This document shows positions 47,854 to 55,935 of a stretch of DNA of 64,000 bases, in pieces. A model generated the notes under the pieces. That model was not told the DNA's origin. It saw only the letters and a program-made list of their open reading frames with translations, and did no database searches. The stretch is taken from the NCBI GenBank assembly GCA_944388605.1, contig CALXJJ010000001.1, positions 1 through 64,000 on the forward strand, in the 5' to 3' direction. Each line of letters opens with the position of its first letter. Position 1 is the first letter of the stretch. The position numbers were made by a program, and so were the translations under genes. Source of the stretch: an uncultured Clostridia bacterium (GTDB lineage: Bacteria > Bacillota > Clostridia > TANB77 > CAG-508).

Positions 47854-48492
47854 TCATTCATTATTTAATATATCTTTTATTGCTTTTTTTCGTATTCTTT
47901 GTATTGCATTATCTATTGATTTTACAGGAGTATCTAATTTTTCTGCAATAGCAATATAACTTTCTCCTCTAATATATCTTTTAAGTACTTGTTTTTCAAA
48001 TTTACTTAGGTTCTTATTTATCTTTTCTTCCACATTCATATAATATTCCTTTTTGGTAAGTGTATCTAAAGGATCTTCTATTAAATTTGAATTTAGTACT
48101 TCTATCAATGCTGGGTCATCCTCATTATCATTATTATATGCTGATGTATTTAATGAAAGATATGAATTTAATGGTGAATGTTTTTGTCTGTTAGAAGACT
48201 TAATAGCTGTTATAAGTTGTCTTTCAATACACATATTAGCAAAAGATTTAAAAGAATTCTGTTTCTCTGGATCAAAATTTTTTATAGCTTTATATAAACC
48301 AATTAAACCTTCTTGCATTGTATCATCTTTTTCTGCTCCGACTATAAAATATTTACTTACTTTCATATTTACGAGTTCTTTATATCTATTAATCAAATAA
48401 TCTAAAGCTTTTTTATTACCATTTTTAATTAATTTTATAAGATCTTCGTCACATGTATTTTTCCATTCTGCATAATAATAAACTTCATCCAT
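47854..48492 (-). CDS. sigH: RNA polymerase sporulation/transition sigma factor SigH
   Basis: The 212 residues have sigma region 2 (ALDYLINRYKELVNMKV, DDTMQEGLIGLYKAIKNFDP) and region 4 (LSKFEKQVLKRYIRGESYIA, RKKAIKDIL). Length and order match SigH of spore formers, which switches on early sporulation and transition genes. ATG 48,492 follows AGGAGG by 10 bases; the longer ORF has no site. Confidence 0.9.
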   Translation of the reverse strand: MDEVYYYAEWKNTCDEDLIKLIKNGNKKALDYLINRYKELVNMKVSKYFIVGAEKDDTMQEGLIGLYKAIKNFDPEKQNSFKSFANMCIERQLITAIKSSNRQKHSPLNSYLSLNTSAYNNDNEDDPALIEVLNSNLIEDPLDTLTKKEYYMNVEEKINKNLSKFEKQVLKRYIRGESYIAIAEKLDTPVKSIDNAIQRIRKKAIKDILNNE

Positions 48493-48662
48493 TATAGTAT
48501 TTCCTCCTGATGATTTTGCTAATGTAATTATAATGCATGTACATTTTTGTGTCAAGTAAAAAGTGCTTATTTCTTGCTATTTTTATTATAATGTGTTAAT
48601 ATTGTATGGAAGTAAATTAATAAAAGGAGGAAGCGTATAATAAATTATTATACCAAATTATT

Positions 48663-49934
48663 ATGGCTTTTGATGGAATTGTTACAAAATGTATTGTAAA
48701 TGATTTAAATAACTATTTAATTAATAGTAAAGTAAATAAATTTTTTGAACCCACAAAAAATGAAATTATCATTTCTTTATACAATAATAATGAGAAATAT
48801 TCTTTATATATTAATATATCTTCTGATAATTATCGTATGCATTTAACTACTATTTCTAAACCCAATCCAATTAATCCATATAATTTTTGTATGGTTCTAA
48901 GAAAGCATCTTACTAATGCAAAAATAATTAGTATATTATCTTATGATTTAGAACGTACAGTAGAAATTTCTTTTGAAACTTTTTCTAACACAAATGAAGT
49001 ATCTATAAAAAAATTGTATGTTGAATTAATGGGAAAACATAGTAATATAATTTTAACAGATGAAAAAAATATAATTATAGATAGTATGAGACATTTATAT
49101 ACTGATAATAATTCTAATAGAAATATTGCGCCTGGATATTTATATATTATGGTTACATCTACCAAAAAACATTTTTTAGAATTATCTAAAAAAGATTTTA
49201 CAATTTCTGATCCCAATATGTTAATTAGTAATTTTGTAGGATTCAGTAAATCTTTTGTAAATAATATACCAAATTTTAATGATTGTAATAGAATTTATGA
49301 TTACATACATGATACTTTAAAATATCCATCTTTTGTACTACTTGAAAAAGGATATACATTAGCACCAAACATAAAACAAAAATCTTCTATTAGCAATAAA
49401 TTAGATGATTATTATTCTTCAAAAGAAAATATGGAACAATTTTCTACTTATAGACATAATGTATCTAAACTTGTATTATCTGCCCTTCAAAAAATACATA
49501 AGAAATTAGAAAATATAAATACAAAATTGGAAGAATGTAAAGACATGAACAAATATAAATTATATGGTGAACTAATTACTGCTAATTTATATAAAATTCC
49601 AAATAAAAATACAGATTCTTTTACTGTTTCTAATTATTATGATAATAATAATTTAATTACTATTCCTTTAGATATAAGATATTCACCATCATACAATGCT
49701 AAAATATATTTTAAAAAATATAATAAATTAAAAAATGCATTAGAAATTGTAAATTCTCAAAAAGATGAAGCTCTTAAAGAATTAAATTATTTAGACAGTA
49801 TTATTTATGAATTAGAAAATGTTCAAACTGTATCAGATATAGATGATATATATACAGAGATTTCGGAGAATCTCTTATTTAAACATACTACTCATAAGAA
49901 TTCAAAATTTCGGTTTGAATTCTTATGCAGTTAA
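48663..49934 (+). CDS. rqcH: RqcH/NFACT family protein, N-terminal and middle part (frameshifted gene)
   Basis: RqcH binds split 50S subunits and adds Ala tails to stalled chains. This part (423 codons) has the NFACT-N start MAFDGIVTKCIVNDLNN, VELMGKHSNIILTD, APGYLY and the coiled-coil stretch (KIHKKLENINTKLEECKD, YKLYGELITANLYKIP). The frame then ends at 49,932-49,934 before the NFACT-R domain, which continues in another frame. The family-conserved start codon has no nearby ribosome site; an AGGAGG lies about 31 bases upstream. The break coincides with a perfect inverted repeat. Confidence 0.85.
   Translation: MAFDGIVTKCIVNDLNNYLINSKVNKFFEPTKNEIIISLYNNNEKYSLYINISSDNYRMHLTTISKPNPINPYNFCMVLRKHLTNAKIISILSYDLERTVEISFETFSNTNEVSIKKLYVELMGKHSNIILTDEKNIIIDSMRHLYTDNNSNRNIAPGYLYIMVTSTKKHFLELSKKDFTISDPNMLISNFVGFSKSFVNNIPNFNDCNRIYDYIHDTLKYPSFVLLEKGYTLAPNIKQKSSISNKLDDYYSSKENMEQFSTYRHNVSKLVLSALQKIHKKLENINTKLEECKDMNKYKLYGELITANLYKIPNKNTDSFTVSNYYDNNNLITIPLDIRYSPSYNAKIYFKKYNKLKNALEIVNSQKDEALKELNYLDSIIYELENVQTVSDIDDIYTEISENLLFKHTTHKNSKFRFEFLCS
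49893..49927. repeat. Perfect 14-base inverted repeat at the rqcH frame break
   Basis: CATAAGAATTCAAA (49,893-49,906) and TTTGAATTCTTATG (49,914-49,927) with a 7-base spacer, inside the coding region just before the premature stop. Confidence 0.9.
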
Positions 49935-50331
49935 ACAAAAATCTAAAAAAAAGAAGGATATTAATTTTTCTCCTCTAACATTTATAATAGATGATTTTAA
50001 AGTATTGGTTGGTAAAAATAATAAGCAAAATGATTATTTAACTTTAAAATATGCTAAAAAAAATGATATCTGGCTTCATACAAAAGATATTCATGGTAGC
50101 CATGTTATAATTGAAACTAATGGATTAAATCCATCTTTTGAAACCATTAAATCAGTAGCAATTATTACAGCTAAACATAGTCAAGCTAAATTTTCGTCTA
50201 AAGTTCCTGTAGACTACACACAAGTAAAATATGTAAAAAAACCTTCTGGTAGTAAACCTGGAATGGTAATATATACTAATTACAAAACAATATATGTTAA
50301 TTTGCAAAACGATTTAGAAAGTGAGGATTAA
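49918..50331 (+). pseudogene. rqcH: RqcH/NFACT C-terminal (NFACT-R) part in a shifted frame
   Basis: From about NSYAVKQKSKKKKD this frame carries the NFACT-R domain: FKVLVGKNNKQNDYLTLKYA, NDIWLHTKDIHGSHVII and KHSQAKFSSKVPVDYTQVK, then KPSGSKPGMVIYTNYKT. These are strongly conserved. No start signal precedes it, so on its own it is unlikely to be made. One base removed between about 49,890 and 49,932 would join it to the N-terminal part. Confidence 0.8.
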
Positions 50332-50335
50332 ATAC

Positions 50336-51748
50336 ATGAATTTAAAAAAAGAACTAGTTAAAAATACAGTAATTATAGCAATTGGTAAATTGAGTGCTCA
50401 AGTCTTATCTTTTCTATTACTACCATTATATACATCAAAATTATCAACTGCTCAATATGGTGAATATGACTTTTTAGTTACTTTGTCAGTTTTTTTGGCT
50501 CCTATAATAACTTTGCTTATGGAAGATTCAATGTTTAGATTTCTTATTGATGCTATTGATTCCTCTAGTAGAAAGAAGGTTGTAACTCAAACTGTTTTAT
50601 ATATAGGAATAGGAACTACTATTTTTACAATAATTGCTTCCATAATAGTTGGAATTACGAAATATCAATATGGAGTACTATTTATTTTATATATAATTTC
50701 TATAGCATTTATTAGTTTAAGTAACTCTTTGTCAAGGGGACTTGGACAGGTAAAAATGTATTCTTTATCTAATTTTATTTTAGGTATATCTACTATTCTA
50801 TTAAATTTGTTTTTTATATTAGTTTTGAAAATTGGTATTGAAGGTCTCCTACTTTCTACAATAATAGCTAATATTGCTACAGCTCTTGTAATGTTTTTTA
50901 AATTAAAATTTTTTAAATATGTAGATAAAAATAGTATTGATAAAAAACTTATGATAGATATGATAAGATACTCTATTCCATTAGTTCCTAATAATCTATC
51001 TTGGATTATAATAAGCATGTCTGATAGGCTTATTATAAATCAATTTTTAGGAGATAGTGCAAATGGAATTTATTCAATTGCTAATAAATTTCCTTATATA
51101 TTAAACACTTGTTATGGATTTTTTTCAACTGCTTGGAAAGAATCTGCTGCTAAAATATTGAAAGAAAAAGATAAAGAAGAATATTATAATAGTATTTATA
51201 CAGATATGAAGAAGTTCTTATTTGCAATAGTCATATGCCTTATATCTGTTATGCCTTTTATTTTTCCTATTTTTATAAATGAATCTTTTTCTGAAGCTTA
51301 TGTATATATACCAATTTTAGTAATAGCAATATATTTTTCTAATATTTCTAATTTCTATGGAGGCATATTTAGTGCATATAAAAACACTAAAATAATGGGA
51401 ACAACTACAATAATGGCTGCTATCATAAATGTAGTATTTAATATAGCATTAATATCTACTCTTAAAATTTATGCTGCTGTTATATCTTCATTAATAGCTA
51501 ATTTCATCATATATGTATATAGGAGAATTGTACTAAAAAAATATATGAATATAAAAAAATCTAAAAAACTTGGTCCTATAATAATGATTATTATTAGTAT
51601 AGTTTCATATTACTCAAATAATTGGATTTTTCAATTATTTATATTAATATTATCTATATTATATAGTATTCTAATTAATTATCATTTTATAATAAGTTTA
51701 AAAACATCTCTATTATCAAAATTTCAAACCAATAAAATTGAACATTAA
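50336..51748 (+). CDS. Polysaccharide flippase (Wzx/MATE-like oligosaccharide exporter)
   Basis: The 470 residues form about 12-14 membrane helices. The family start is seen in KNTVIIAIGKLSAQVLSFLL and TSKLSTAQYGEYDF, and the middle in IRYSIPLVPNNLSWIIISMS and RLIINQFLG. It should flip lipid-linked sugars for a surface polymer; the substrate is unknown and no glycosyltransferases are adjacent. ATG 50,336 follows GAGGAT, five bases after the RqcH stop, so it may be cotranscribed with rqcH. Confidence 0.88.
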   Translation: MNLKKELVKNTVIIAIGKLSAQVLSFLLLPLYTSKLSTAQYGEYDFLVTLSVFLAPIITLLMEDSMFRFLIDAIDSSSRKKVVTQTVLYIGIGTTIFTIIASIIVGITKYQYGVLFILYIISIAFISLSNSLSRGLGQVKMYSLSNFILGISTILLNLFFILVLKIGIEGLLLSTIIANIATALVMFFKLKFFKYVDKNSIDKKLMIDMIRYSIPLVPNNLSWIIISMSDRLIINQFLGDSANGIYSIANKFPYILNTCYGFFSTAWKESAAKILKEKDKEEYYNSIYTDMKKFLFAIVICLISVMPFIFPIFINESFSEAYVYIPILVIAIYFSNISNFYGGIFSAYKNTKIMGTTTIMAAIINVVFNIALISTLKIYAAVISSLIANFIIYVYRRIVLKKYMNIKKSKKLGPIIMIIISIVSYYSNNWIFQLFILILSILYSILINYHFIISLKTSLLSKFQTNKIEH

Positions 51749-51796
51749 TAACTCAGTTCATATTATTAGCAAAAGAAAGATAGTGTATCATATAAT

Positions 51797-51833
51797 GGTT
51801 CTTTGCCAATTAACCTGACAAAGAACCAATTTT
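51797..51833. terminator. Terminator between flippase and winged-helix genes
   Basis: GGTTCTTTG/CAAAGAACC stem with a 13-base loop and a TTTTT tail. Confidence 0.75.
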
Positions 51834-51842
51834 TATTGCAAA

Positions 51843-52136
51843 TTATATGGATTCTAATGCATATCCATCTCTTTCAGAAATTTTTATATTAGCACCTAAA
51901 GCTAAAAGCTTTTGTTGTAAATACAATATATACATATTAACAATTTTCTCATCCTTTTTGTCTTTTGACCATAATTTATTTTCCAATTCTTTTTTACTAA
52001 CTTTTTTTGGTTTATTATATATAAGTATATCCATCATTTCACATTCTTTATTGCTTAAGTACAAAGAAACACCGTTTTTTGATAATTCTGCCTCATCTTT
52101 ATTATAAATTATATTACCTAATTTTATTTTTTTCAT
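51843..52136 (-). CDS. Stand-alone OmpR/PhoB-type winged-helix protein
   Basis: The 97 residues consist only of a trans_reg_C winged helix: LYLSNKECEMMDILIYNKPK, VSKKELENKLW, VNMYILYLQQKLLALG and ISERDGYALE. There is no receiver domain. AGGAGG precedes the ATG at 52,136. It lies 22 bases after the small alarmone synthetase gene and should be made with it. It may regulate by binding DNA without phosphorylation. Confidence 0.85.
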   Translation of the reverse strand: MKKIKLGNIIYNKDEAELSKNGVSLYLSNKECEMMDILIYNKPKKVSKKELENKLWSKDKKDEKIVNMYILYLQQKLLALGANIKISERDGYALESI

Positions 52137-52158
52137 AACAATTCCTCCTATAAAATTT

Positions 52159-52752
52159 TCAATCATATTCATCAATCATTTTTCTGATAGACATCATGTC
52201 AATGTCCATAGTTGCACTTTCATCTGCACATCTTTTTAACTCATTAACTATCATTTCTTGACTTTTAATATTCTTTTTATATTTCATTTCATGCTCTAAG
52301 CTCGCCCAAAAATCCATTGCTATAGTTCTTATTTGAACTTCAACATATACTTTTTTAACATTTCTTTCTATATTAACTGGCACTTTTAAAATTAAATGAT
52401 AACTTCTATATCCATTAGATTTAGGATTTTTTATATAATCTTTTTCTTTTATCACTTCCATATCATCATATTGTTTTAAAATATTTGCCATTTCAAAAAC
52501 ATCATCAACATATGAACAAATAATTCTTATTCCTGCTGCATCATATACTTTATTTAGTGCATTATCTAAATTAATTGGTATATTCTTTCTCATTAATTTT
52601 TGCTTCATACTTTCTTCTGTTTTTATTCTACTTGTTATATATGATATAGGATCTCTTTCATTTTTTATTATTTTATTTTTCCTTATCAAATCCAATTTTA
52701 ATTTTATTTCATCTATTGCTCCTTCTAATAATACTATTGAATCTTTATACAA
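52159..52752 (-). CDS. relQ: Small alarmone synthetase, RelQ/YjbM-type
   Basis: The 197 residues carry the RelA/SpoT synthetase domain alone: DAAGIRIICSYVDDVF, NPKSNGYRSYHLIL and VEVQIRTIAMDFWASLEHEM. A helical C-terminus suits tetramer formation. It makes (p)ppGpp from ATP and GDP/GTP and has no hydrolase or regulatory domains. The start is unclear: the listed codon is TTG, and no ATG lies near the GGAAGGA site. Confidence 0.9.
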   Translation of the reverse strand: MYKDSIVLLEGAIDEIKLKLDLIRKNKIIKNERDPISYITSRIKTEESMKQKLMRKNIPINLDNALNKVYDAAGIRIICSYVDDVFEMANILKQYDDMEVIKEKDYIKNPKSNGYRSYHLILKVPVNIERNVKKVYVEVQIRTIAMDFWASLEHEMKYKKNIKSQEMIVNELKRCADESATMDIDMMSIRKMIDEYD

Positions 52753-52917
52753 TGACTCTTCTATAATTAATCACATTCCTTCCAATATATAATTTTTATA
52801 GTATCACTTCTCTATATTTTTTATTATAATTGTATAATGTTATCAAATTATTTTTATTATATGTTTTTTTGGTGAATAAATATGTATTTATTTATTTTTT
52901 GCATTATAGTAAAATGT

Positions 52918-53017
52918 TTTTGTTCCTAAGCCAATTTTACGAAGTCAAAATTGTGTGCAACTGTTAGAGCATAGCGACTTTTCTACCATAGGAAAGGATA
53001 ACTTTCCTATGGTAGAA
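52918..53017. repeat. Dispersed modular repeat, copy F1 (modules 2 and 3)
   Basis: TTGTTCCTAAGCCAATTTTACG, AAGTCAAAATTGTGTGC and TTAGAGCATAGCGAC are module 2. TTCTACCATAGGAAAG/CTTTCCTATGGTAGAA is module 3 with paired changes relative to other copies. Confidence 0.85.
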
Positions 53018-53056
53018 AAAAGACACTATCTTTTACTTAGATAATGTCATTTTTTA
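53015..53056 (-). terminator. Terminator next to repeat F1
   Basis: GACACTATCT/AGATAATGTC stem (one mismatch) flanked by A and T runs on the minus strand, ending the transcript from 53,369. Confidence 0.6.
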
Positions 53057-53063
53057 TGTAATA

Positions 53064-53198
53064 CAATTTGTGTACATCTGTTAGAGCAAAGCGAAATTCT
53101 TGTATAAGAAAAATTCAATTTTTCCTATAATAGAACAAATCGGAAAGCCTTAAAATTTGTACTAATTTAATATTTTCTCGTTGGCTTTCCAATTTGTT
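53064..53198. repeat. Dispersed modular repeat, copy F2 (modules 2, 3, 1)
   Basis: CAATTTGTGTACATCTGTTA and GAGCAAAGCGA (module 2 variant) come first. A hairpin TTCTTGTATAAGAAAAATTC with AATTTTTCCTATAATAGAA follows. The full module 1 is last, with arms GAACAAATCGGAAAGCC and GGCTTTCCAATTTGTTT. Module order differs from copy D. Confidence 0.8.
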
Positions 53199-53207
53199 TT
53201 TTAAATC

Positions 53208-53369
53208 TTATGCTAACATATCCTTTACAGTATTTAATACCATGATTATATACCAAAGTAATACTCCTGAAAAAACTGAAAGCAATAATACAATTGTTAA
53301 TAAAAAGTCTGTTCTTTGTTTTTGTTTTTCAGTAACTTGTGGCTTTTGTTTCTCTTCTACATTTTCCAT
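53208..53369 (-). CDS. Small single-helix membrane protein, 53 residues
   Basis: AAAGGAG lies before ATG 53,369. The product has a polar N-terminus (MENVEEKQKPQVTEKQKQ) and one helix (FLLTIVLLLSVFSGVLLWYI), then VLNTVKDMLA. The stop is next to repeat F2. No family is recognised. Confidence 0.6.
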   Translation of the reverse strand: MENVEEKQKPQVTEKQKQRTDFLLTIVLLLSVFSGVLLWYIIMVLNTVKDMLA

Positions 53370-53506
53370 ACTAATTCTCCTTTTCTTTTATCTTATTGTA
53401 TAAACTATATTATTATCTTATATCAATATAATATTTTTTTCAAGTTTTTTAGCTAAATATAATATTACATTTCAATTACAAATATATTACATTAATATTA
53501 CAAATA

Positions 53507-53839
53507 TTATGCTAAATTTTCTCTATTAAAATATTCTATTAAATATGCTATTGTCATTTTATCATTATTATTAAGTTTATCAAATCCTATAAAAGAAAAG
53601 TCTATTTCGCTTTTTCTCCCATCCAAATATTTAGCAAATAAATCATCTAAACTAATATTAAATATGTTACAAATTTTTATTAATACTTCATATGAAGGTT
53701 TTGATCTATCTTGCTCAATATCACTAATATACCTAGGAGAACATTCTATTACCTCTGCTAATCTTTCCTGAGTATAACCATTACTCTTTCTAATTTGTTT
53801 TAAATTTTTTCCTATTTTTATTATATTCTCCTTTTTCAT
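53507..53839 (-). CDS. XRE-family helix-turn-helix regulator
   Basis: The 110 residues start with a Cro/CI-type HTH (IGKNLKQIRKSNGYTQERLA, ECSPRYISDIEQDRSKPS, about 8-60). A short C-terminal part (FDKLNNNDKMTIAYLIEYF) of AgrR/ImmR-like size follows. It probably binds DNA as a dimer. It lies about 100 bases after the small Spo0E-like gene on the same strand. Confidence 0.88.
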   Translation of the reverse strand: MKKENIIKIGKNLKQIRKSNGYTQERLAEVIECSPRYISDIEQDRSKPSYEVLIKICNIFNISLDDLFAKYLDGRKSEIDFSFIGFDKLNNNDKMTIAYLIEYFNRENLA

Positions 53840-53936
53840 TTATATACTGCCCCCAATCTTGAAATAAATTTTATCAGAATTTAATCAGTTTATAAATGAA
53901 ACTAAATCGTATATTATACGTTTATTCTTACTTTTG

Positions 53937-54080
53937 TTAATCATTCAAGTACGATTTTAATAGTATATCCAACGCTTTCCTTTCTTTTTCAATTAATTCC
54001 TTTTTTTCTTTTTTATTTATCATTTTTTTTATTTTTTCTATTTTTTGTTGTATTTCTAATTTAATTTCATCTTCATTCAT
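53937..54080 (-). CDS. Possible Spo0E-like regulatory peptide, 47 residues
   Basis: AGGAGG lies 7 bases before ATG 54,080. The peptide is two predicted helices: IKLEIQQKIEKIKKMINKK and ELIEKERKALDILLKSYLN. Spo0E-family phosphatases have the same size and a second-helix signature S-Q-x-L-D-x-L-I-x-x-Y; here ERKALDILLKSY keeps L-D and the spacing to Y but not the SQ. A role in Spo0A dephosphorylation is therefore only a suggestion. Confidence 0.45.
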   Translation of the reverse strand: MNEDEIKLEIQQKIEKIKKMINKKEKKELIEKERKALDILLKSYLND

Positions 54081-54232
54081 ATTATACCTCCTTGTTAATG
54101 TTAAGTCAATAGTTTTTTAAAAAATATTAACTATCAGGTAAATTCTAATATTATAATTTCGTTAATATATAGATTCCCTATACTTTCTTATTGTAATTAT
54201 AACACAAAAAAAATATTATTCTCAGGGATAAT

Positions 54233-54261
54233 TTGACATTTTTGTATTTTTTTTGTATAAT
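54233..54261 (+). promoter_or_regulatory. ppaC promoter
   Basis: TTGACA (54,233-54,238), 17-base spacer, TATAAT (54,256-54,261), a perfect SigA consensus. A small hairpin GAGC-CTTATA-GCTC lies just before the ribosome site at about 54,309-54,322. Confidence 0.85.
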
Positions 54262-54336
54262 AATAAGTGTGAGTTGTAATAAATTTACGTGCAATAGATT
54301 TTATATAGAGCCTTATAGCTCTGATGGAGGTTTATT

Positions 54337-55257
54337 ATGATAGATAAAACTTTTGTCTTCGGACATACTAATCCAGATACAGATTCAATTGTTTCTGCTA
54401 TATCAATGGCAAACTTACAAACAGAATTAGGTAATAATACTCAAAGTTGTAGGTTAGGGAATATTAATAAAGAAACTGCTTTTGCTTTAAAAACATTTGA
54501 TTTTGAAGCACCAACTTTATTAGAAAAAATAGAAGATAACTCTAATGTTATAATGGTAGATAATAATGAATTTGGTCAATGTGTGCCAGGTATAGAAAAT
54601 GCTAAAATAAAAATGGTTGTTGATCATCATCGTTTTAATTTAAAAACAGATGAGCCTGTTCACTGCGTAACAGAGCCAGTAGGCTGTACATCTACAATCA
54701 TATATAAATTATATAAACAAAATGATATTGATATATCTCCAAAAATGGCAGGTATTATGTTAAGTGCAATAATATCAGATACATTATTATTCAAATCTCC
54801 TACTTGCACTGTTGAAGATAAAAAAATAGCAGAAAAATTAGCTAAAATTGCTGATGTTGATTTGTATGAATATGGTGAAAAACTTTTAAAAGCTGGTACA
54901 GATATAAGTGATTATACAGCTGATCAGATTATAAATATAGATTCTAAACCGTTTGATAAAAATGACATCAAATTTGTAATTTCTCAAATTAATAGTGCAG
55001 ATGTTGATGGTGTTTTTACAAGGAAAACAGAACTAGAAAATTCTATTGGGAATGAGATATCTAAAAATAATCTTAATTTATATGTATTTTTAGTTACAGA
55101 TATATTAAAAGGAGATTCTAAAGCATTAGTACTTGGAGATAAATCAAATATTTTTGAAAAAGCTTTTAGTGTTAGTTTAGATAATAATACTGTTTTATTA
55201 AAAGGAGTTGTTTCAAGAAAAAAACAAGTATTACCTAAAATATTGGAGAATTTATAA
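54337..55257 (+). CDS. ppaC: Manganese-dependent inorganic pyrophosphatase (DHH family)
   Basis: The 306 residues have the family II signature GHTNPDTDSIVSA (about 9-21), DHHRFN (about 97-102), CTSTII and C-terminal DHHA2 parts including SRKKQVLPKI. It hydrolyses pyrophosphate and drives biosynthesis. GGAGG precedes the ATG. There is no CBS/DRTGG insert, so it is the short, constitutive type. Confidence 0.95.
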   Translation: MIDKTFVFGHTNPDTDSIVSAISMANLQTELGNNTQSCRLGNINKETAFALKTFDFEAPTLLEKIEDNSNVIMVDNNEFGQCVPGIENAKIKMVVDHHRFNLKTDEPVHCVTEPVGCTSTIIYKLYKQNDIDISPKMAGIMLSAIISDTLLFKSPTCTVEDKKIAEKLAKIADVDLYEYGEKLLKAGTDISDYTADQIINIDSKPFDKNDIKFVISQINSADVDGVFTRKTELENSIGNEISKNNLNLYVFLVTDILKGDSKALVLGDKSNIFEKAFSVSLDNNTVLLKGVVSRKKQVLPKILENL

Positions 55258-55264
55258 TATATCT

Positions 55265-55370
55265 TTAACCATGAATTTGTGAAGTCAAAATTGTGTGCAA
55301 TGGATTTTCTATATTAGGAAAGTGGACGTCGAAATGTTTAATTTCGTTAACGTCCACTTTCCTTCTTATA
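55265..55370. repeat. Relative of the dispersed repeat, with long hairpin
   Basis: GTGAAGTCAAAATTGTGTGC is the end of module 2. ATTAGGAAAGTGGACG ... AACGTCCACTTTCCT forms a long stem that probably also ends the ppaC transcript. Confidence 0.6.
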
Positions 55371-55935
55371 AGTGTAATCTTCTAATCAATTCTTCTTTAA
55401 TATTTTTTCCACACAATGATATATTAAATATTAAAGTTACTGTTGCAATAAATGTAGCTAAAATTGTAAATATTTCTAATTTTATTAAATTAGTAGTACA
55501 TAACAATACAAATGGTAAAATACTTATTAAAAAAGTCATTACTTGATATAATGCATATTGATAATACTTCTTTGTACTTACTATAGTTAATAATAATAAT
55601 GTGATATTTGCCACAGATATTATTATAGGTAGTGCCATATCTAAGCTCCAACCCCTATATCCTATAATAATATCTATAGCAATTGTTAATATAGAGATTA
55701 ATATGGTTTGCATAAATACATTTGAAGCAATATTTATATTTCTTTTTATTGAATACATAACTGTTACCCAAGTATACACTATTCCAGCTATAACTAAAAA
55801 TGCCCAAAAGAAATTCCCTGGAATACATATATTTATGATTATACAAGTAAGTGATATTAATATAGATATTCCTAGCATAATTTTTATCACTAAATGACTA
55901 TTTCTTATATTATTTATTTTAGGATATAATGTCAT
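55366..55935 (-). CDS. DUF6320 membrane protein lacking the zinc ribbon
   Basis: The 189 residues have six membrane helices. YPKINNIRN at the start and EELIRRLHL at the end match DUF6320 proteins. Relatives usually carry an N-terminal CxxC...CPLC zinc ribbon before the YPK segment; it is absent here. It overlaps the acyltransferase gene by 17 bases and is the last gene of a three-gene operon. ATG 55,935 follows GGGA by 9 bases. Confidence 0.75.
   Translation of the reverse strand: MTLYPKINNIRNSHLVIKIMLGISILISLTCIIINICIPGNFFWAFLVIAGIVYTWVTVMYSIKRNINIASNVFMQTILISILTIAIDIIIGYRGWSLDMALPIIISVANITLLLLTIVSTKKYYQYALYQVMTFLISILPFVLLCTTNLIKLEIFTILATFIATVTLIFNISLCGKNIKEELIRRLHL

Noticed and set aside
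49843-49917. ATG at 49,843 as the start of a separate NFACT-R gene
   Set aside because: It lies inside the N-terminal RqcH frame, lacks a ribosome site, and the first 25 residues match nothing in the family.
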